Shown one piece after another: positions 62,573-64,000 of a DNA stretch of 64,000 bases (position 1 is its first letter; each line of letters starts with the position of its first letter). Origin of the DNA: Nepenthes gracilis. Taxonomy: Eukaryota > Streptophyta > Magnoliopsida > Caryophyllales > Nepenthaceae. The notes under the pieces were generated by a model. That model had not been told where the DNA came from. It ran no database searches and worked only from the letters and a program-made list of their open reading frames with translations. Position numbers and translations under genes: made by a program. Location: positions 16,910,830 through 16,974,829 of the forward strand of contig BSYO01000008.1 of the NCBI GenBank assembly GCA_033239525.1, in the 5' to 3' direction.

Positions 62573-63118
62573 GACCAAAAGAGGTCGAATTCTAAACCTC
62601 GATTGCATCACCGAGCGGCCCAAAGAGGTCGAATTCTAAACCTCGGTTACATCACCGAGCGGCCCAAAGAGGTCGAATTCTAAACCTCAGTTTCATCACC
62701 GAGCGGCCCAAAAGGAGGTCGAATTCTAAACCTCGGTTACATTACCGAGCGGCCCAAAGAGGTCAAATTCTAAACCTCGGTTTCTTCACCGAGCGGTCCA
62801 AAAGGAGGTCGAATTCTAAACCTCGGTTACATCACCGAGCGGCCCAAAAAGAGGTCGAATTCTAAACCTCGGTTACATCACCGAGCGGCCCAAAAAGAGG
62901 TCGAATTCTAAACCTCGGTTACATCACCGAGCGGCCCAAAAGGAAGTCGAATTCTAAACCTCGATTACATCACCGAGTGGCCCAAAGGAGGTCTAATTCT
63001 AAACCTCGGTTACATCACCGAGCGGCCCAAAGGAGGTTGAATTATAAACGTCGGTTACATCACCGAGTGATCAAAAGGAGGTCAAATTCTAAACCTCGAT
63101 TACATACCGAGTGGCTCA
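62573..63118 (+). repeat. Element D tandem array, 12 x about 45 bp
   Basis: The unit is CGGCCCAAAGAGGTCGAATT followed by CTAAACCTCGGTTACATCACCGAG. Twelve consecutive copies can be read, with small indels in the A/G run (44-46 bp) and scattered substitutions; a partial copy follows. The GAGGT...ACCTC and CTCGGT...ACCGAG words are inverted within each unit, so each copy can fold into small hairpins. It is located about 110 bp before the polypurine tract. Confidence 0.92.
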
Positions 63119-63230
63119 AAATGAGCCGGATTTTGAAATTCAGATGTTCCAAAGAGGTAATTCGACAAAATCAAACAAACAGCTTCCCATCAGAAATATG
63201 CCGGGAGTTAAAAATTTCAAACCATCCGGT

Positions 63231-63242
63231 ATGGGGGGCTAG
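63231..63242 (+). other. Element D polypurine tract
   Basis: ATGGGGGGCTAG directly before the 3' LTR start TGATGGGTACAG, the same 12-mer as in element A (48571). Confidence 0.85.
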
Positions 63243-63835
63243 TGATGGGTACAGTATAACCGGCCCAGGGATAAACTACTCAAATCGTTTCGCCTTATCA
63301 AGGTTGTTATCACAGGTAGTTTTTGACCGGTGGTTATTATAGAAAAAAATAACCACCTCCGCCTATATAATGATCCTCATTTCAAGGAGAAGAGAGAGGA
63401 GAGGGGGGAGAAAATCGCAAGGCAAAACGGCCGAAAACCTCCAAAGAGAAAGATGAGAGAAATAGCCAAAGGGGGAGCCCTTGATCTAGAAACCCTCCAT
63501 CATCCAAGGGAGATTAGCCCATTCAAACGACCCTCCTCCTCCTCCAAGAGATTCCCTGGAAGGGACATCCTTCTCAAGTATACTACTAAACCGGCCCATC
63601 AATTCGACGCATACAATCCACCAAATATATATCATCCATTTATCTTTCTATAGGTTGAATTAAACCTCGGTTTACGGTGGGAATAATTTCCGCCGACCTC
63701 TGACGTCTCGTTTTAGTTGTATTGCGCAGGGTTCAGGTTTGAAGCTATGAAGAGCAAATCCGCGTCTGATCGACCAACAAGAAGATCCAATTTGCAGTCC
63801 CTGATCCGTATAATAACCCGAATTTCTGGTACGCA
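63243..63835 (+). repeat. Element D 3' LTR (593 bp)
   Basis: TGATGGGTACAG...TGGTACGCA. It lacks some blocks of the 5' LTR around the TTGAGCGTCGG motif (63650-63665 reads GTTGAATTAAACCTCGG), so the two LTRs have diverged by small indels as well as substitutions. TATA at 63364-63371. Confidence 0.88.
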
Positions 63836-64000
63836 ATAGATCTAAATATACTGCTATGCCAATGCTAATTAAAACATAATGAATAGGTTGTAATAATTAT
63901 TTTTGATTAAAAATAAATCATCATATACATTGATCTCTTATTGTAATAATATATATTAAAAGCTATTTTTTTTTTTCACCAGCTATATATTATATTGAAG
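63836..64000. other. AT-rich flank after element D
   Basis: Continues the AT-rich character of the sequence before element D (58470-58620). It begins with the possible target duplication ATAGA. Nothing else recognised. Confidence 0.5.

Larger units (their letters stand above)
58621..63835 (+). mobile_element. Element D: non-autonomous Tat-like LTR element (5.2 kb)
   Basis: Two LTRs (58621-59251 and 63243-63835) flank about 4.0 kb without gag, protease, RT, RNase H or integrase. A PBS-like TGGCGCCGTCTGTG follows the first LTR after ATAT, and ATGGGGGGCTAG precedes the second. The possible target duplication is ATTGA (58616-58620) against ATAGA (63836-63840), 4 of 5 matching. LTR start, polypurine tract and U5 motif match elements A and B. 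It is therefore read as a Tat relative that lost its coding capacity and depends on proteins from another element. Confidence 0.8.

Noticed and set aside
62573..63118. Regular repeats resembling a CRISPR array
   Set aside because: The units are directly adjacent with no unique spacers, lie inside an LTR element of a plant genome, and no cas gene is present.

Overview
This is nuclear DNA of a flowering plant, probably a eudicot. It is AT-rich, has long introns with GT-AG borders, one plant-specific gene family member, and dense nested LTR retrotransposons. The window shows no bacterial-style operons, CRISPR array, rRNA or tRNA gene. One ambiguous base (n) sits at 39560.

Left part (1-16.8 kb, minus strand): one intact-looking gene, a FRA3-type inositol polyphosphate 5-phosphatase with an N-terminal WD40 propeller. 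Ten exons (16597 down to 632) encode 1014 residues in an unbroken frame; the last exon or exons lie beyond the left edge. The fifth intron uses a GC donor. The introns hold old transposon debris: a LINE fragment, a possible SINE, a terminal-inverted-repeat element and a MITE-like element.

Middle-left (16.8-27.9 kb): no intact gene. It contains a decayed Ty1/copia gag (minus), four copies of one short 'ATGAAAATAT' inverted-repeat family, a LINE scrap, and the first two exons of an oxidosqualene cyclase (cycloartenol synthase type) with frameshifts and no recognisable downstream exons: a truncated pseudogene.

Nest (27.9-49.6 kb): a four-level retrotransposon nest. Element A (Ty3/gypsy, Tat type, plus strand, 27927-49553, TSD ATATT) holds element C (Tekay/Del type, plus, 3' LTR of about 3.1 kb). 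C's LTR holds element B (Tat type, minus, 30461-43519, TSD AGAGT). B's reverse transcriptase holds a solo Tekay/Del-type LTR (36525-39725, TSD CATCC). A and B both carry the lineage's extra ORF on the strand opposite to gag-pol, and both carry a tandem array in the region 3' of pol. B shows gag, protease, RT, two RNase H domains and integrase, all broken by stops or frameshifts.

Right part (49.6-64 kb): AT-rich DNA with a decayed copia gag, LTR-like segments, a Tat-like solo LTR, then element D (58621-63835). D is a domain-less, probably non-autonomous LTR element with two LTRs, a primer-binding site, CTCCGG-rich degenerate repeats and a 12-copy array of about 45 bp before its polypurine tract.

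Only the 5-phosphatase looks functional. The rest records successive insertion, deletion and LTR recombination. The most interesting signals are the conserved antisense ORF, the element-specific tandem arrays, the shared PPT/LTR-edge and U5 motifs across otherwise different elements, and the non-canonical intron.
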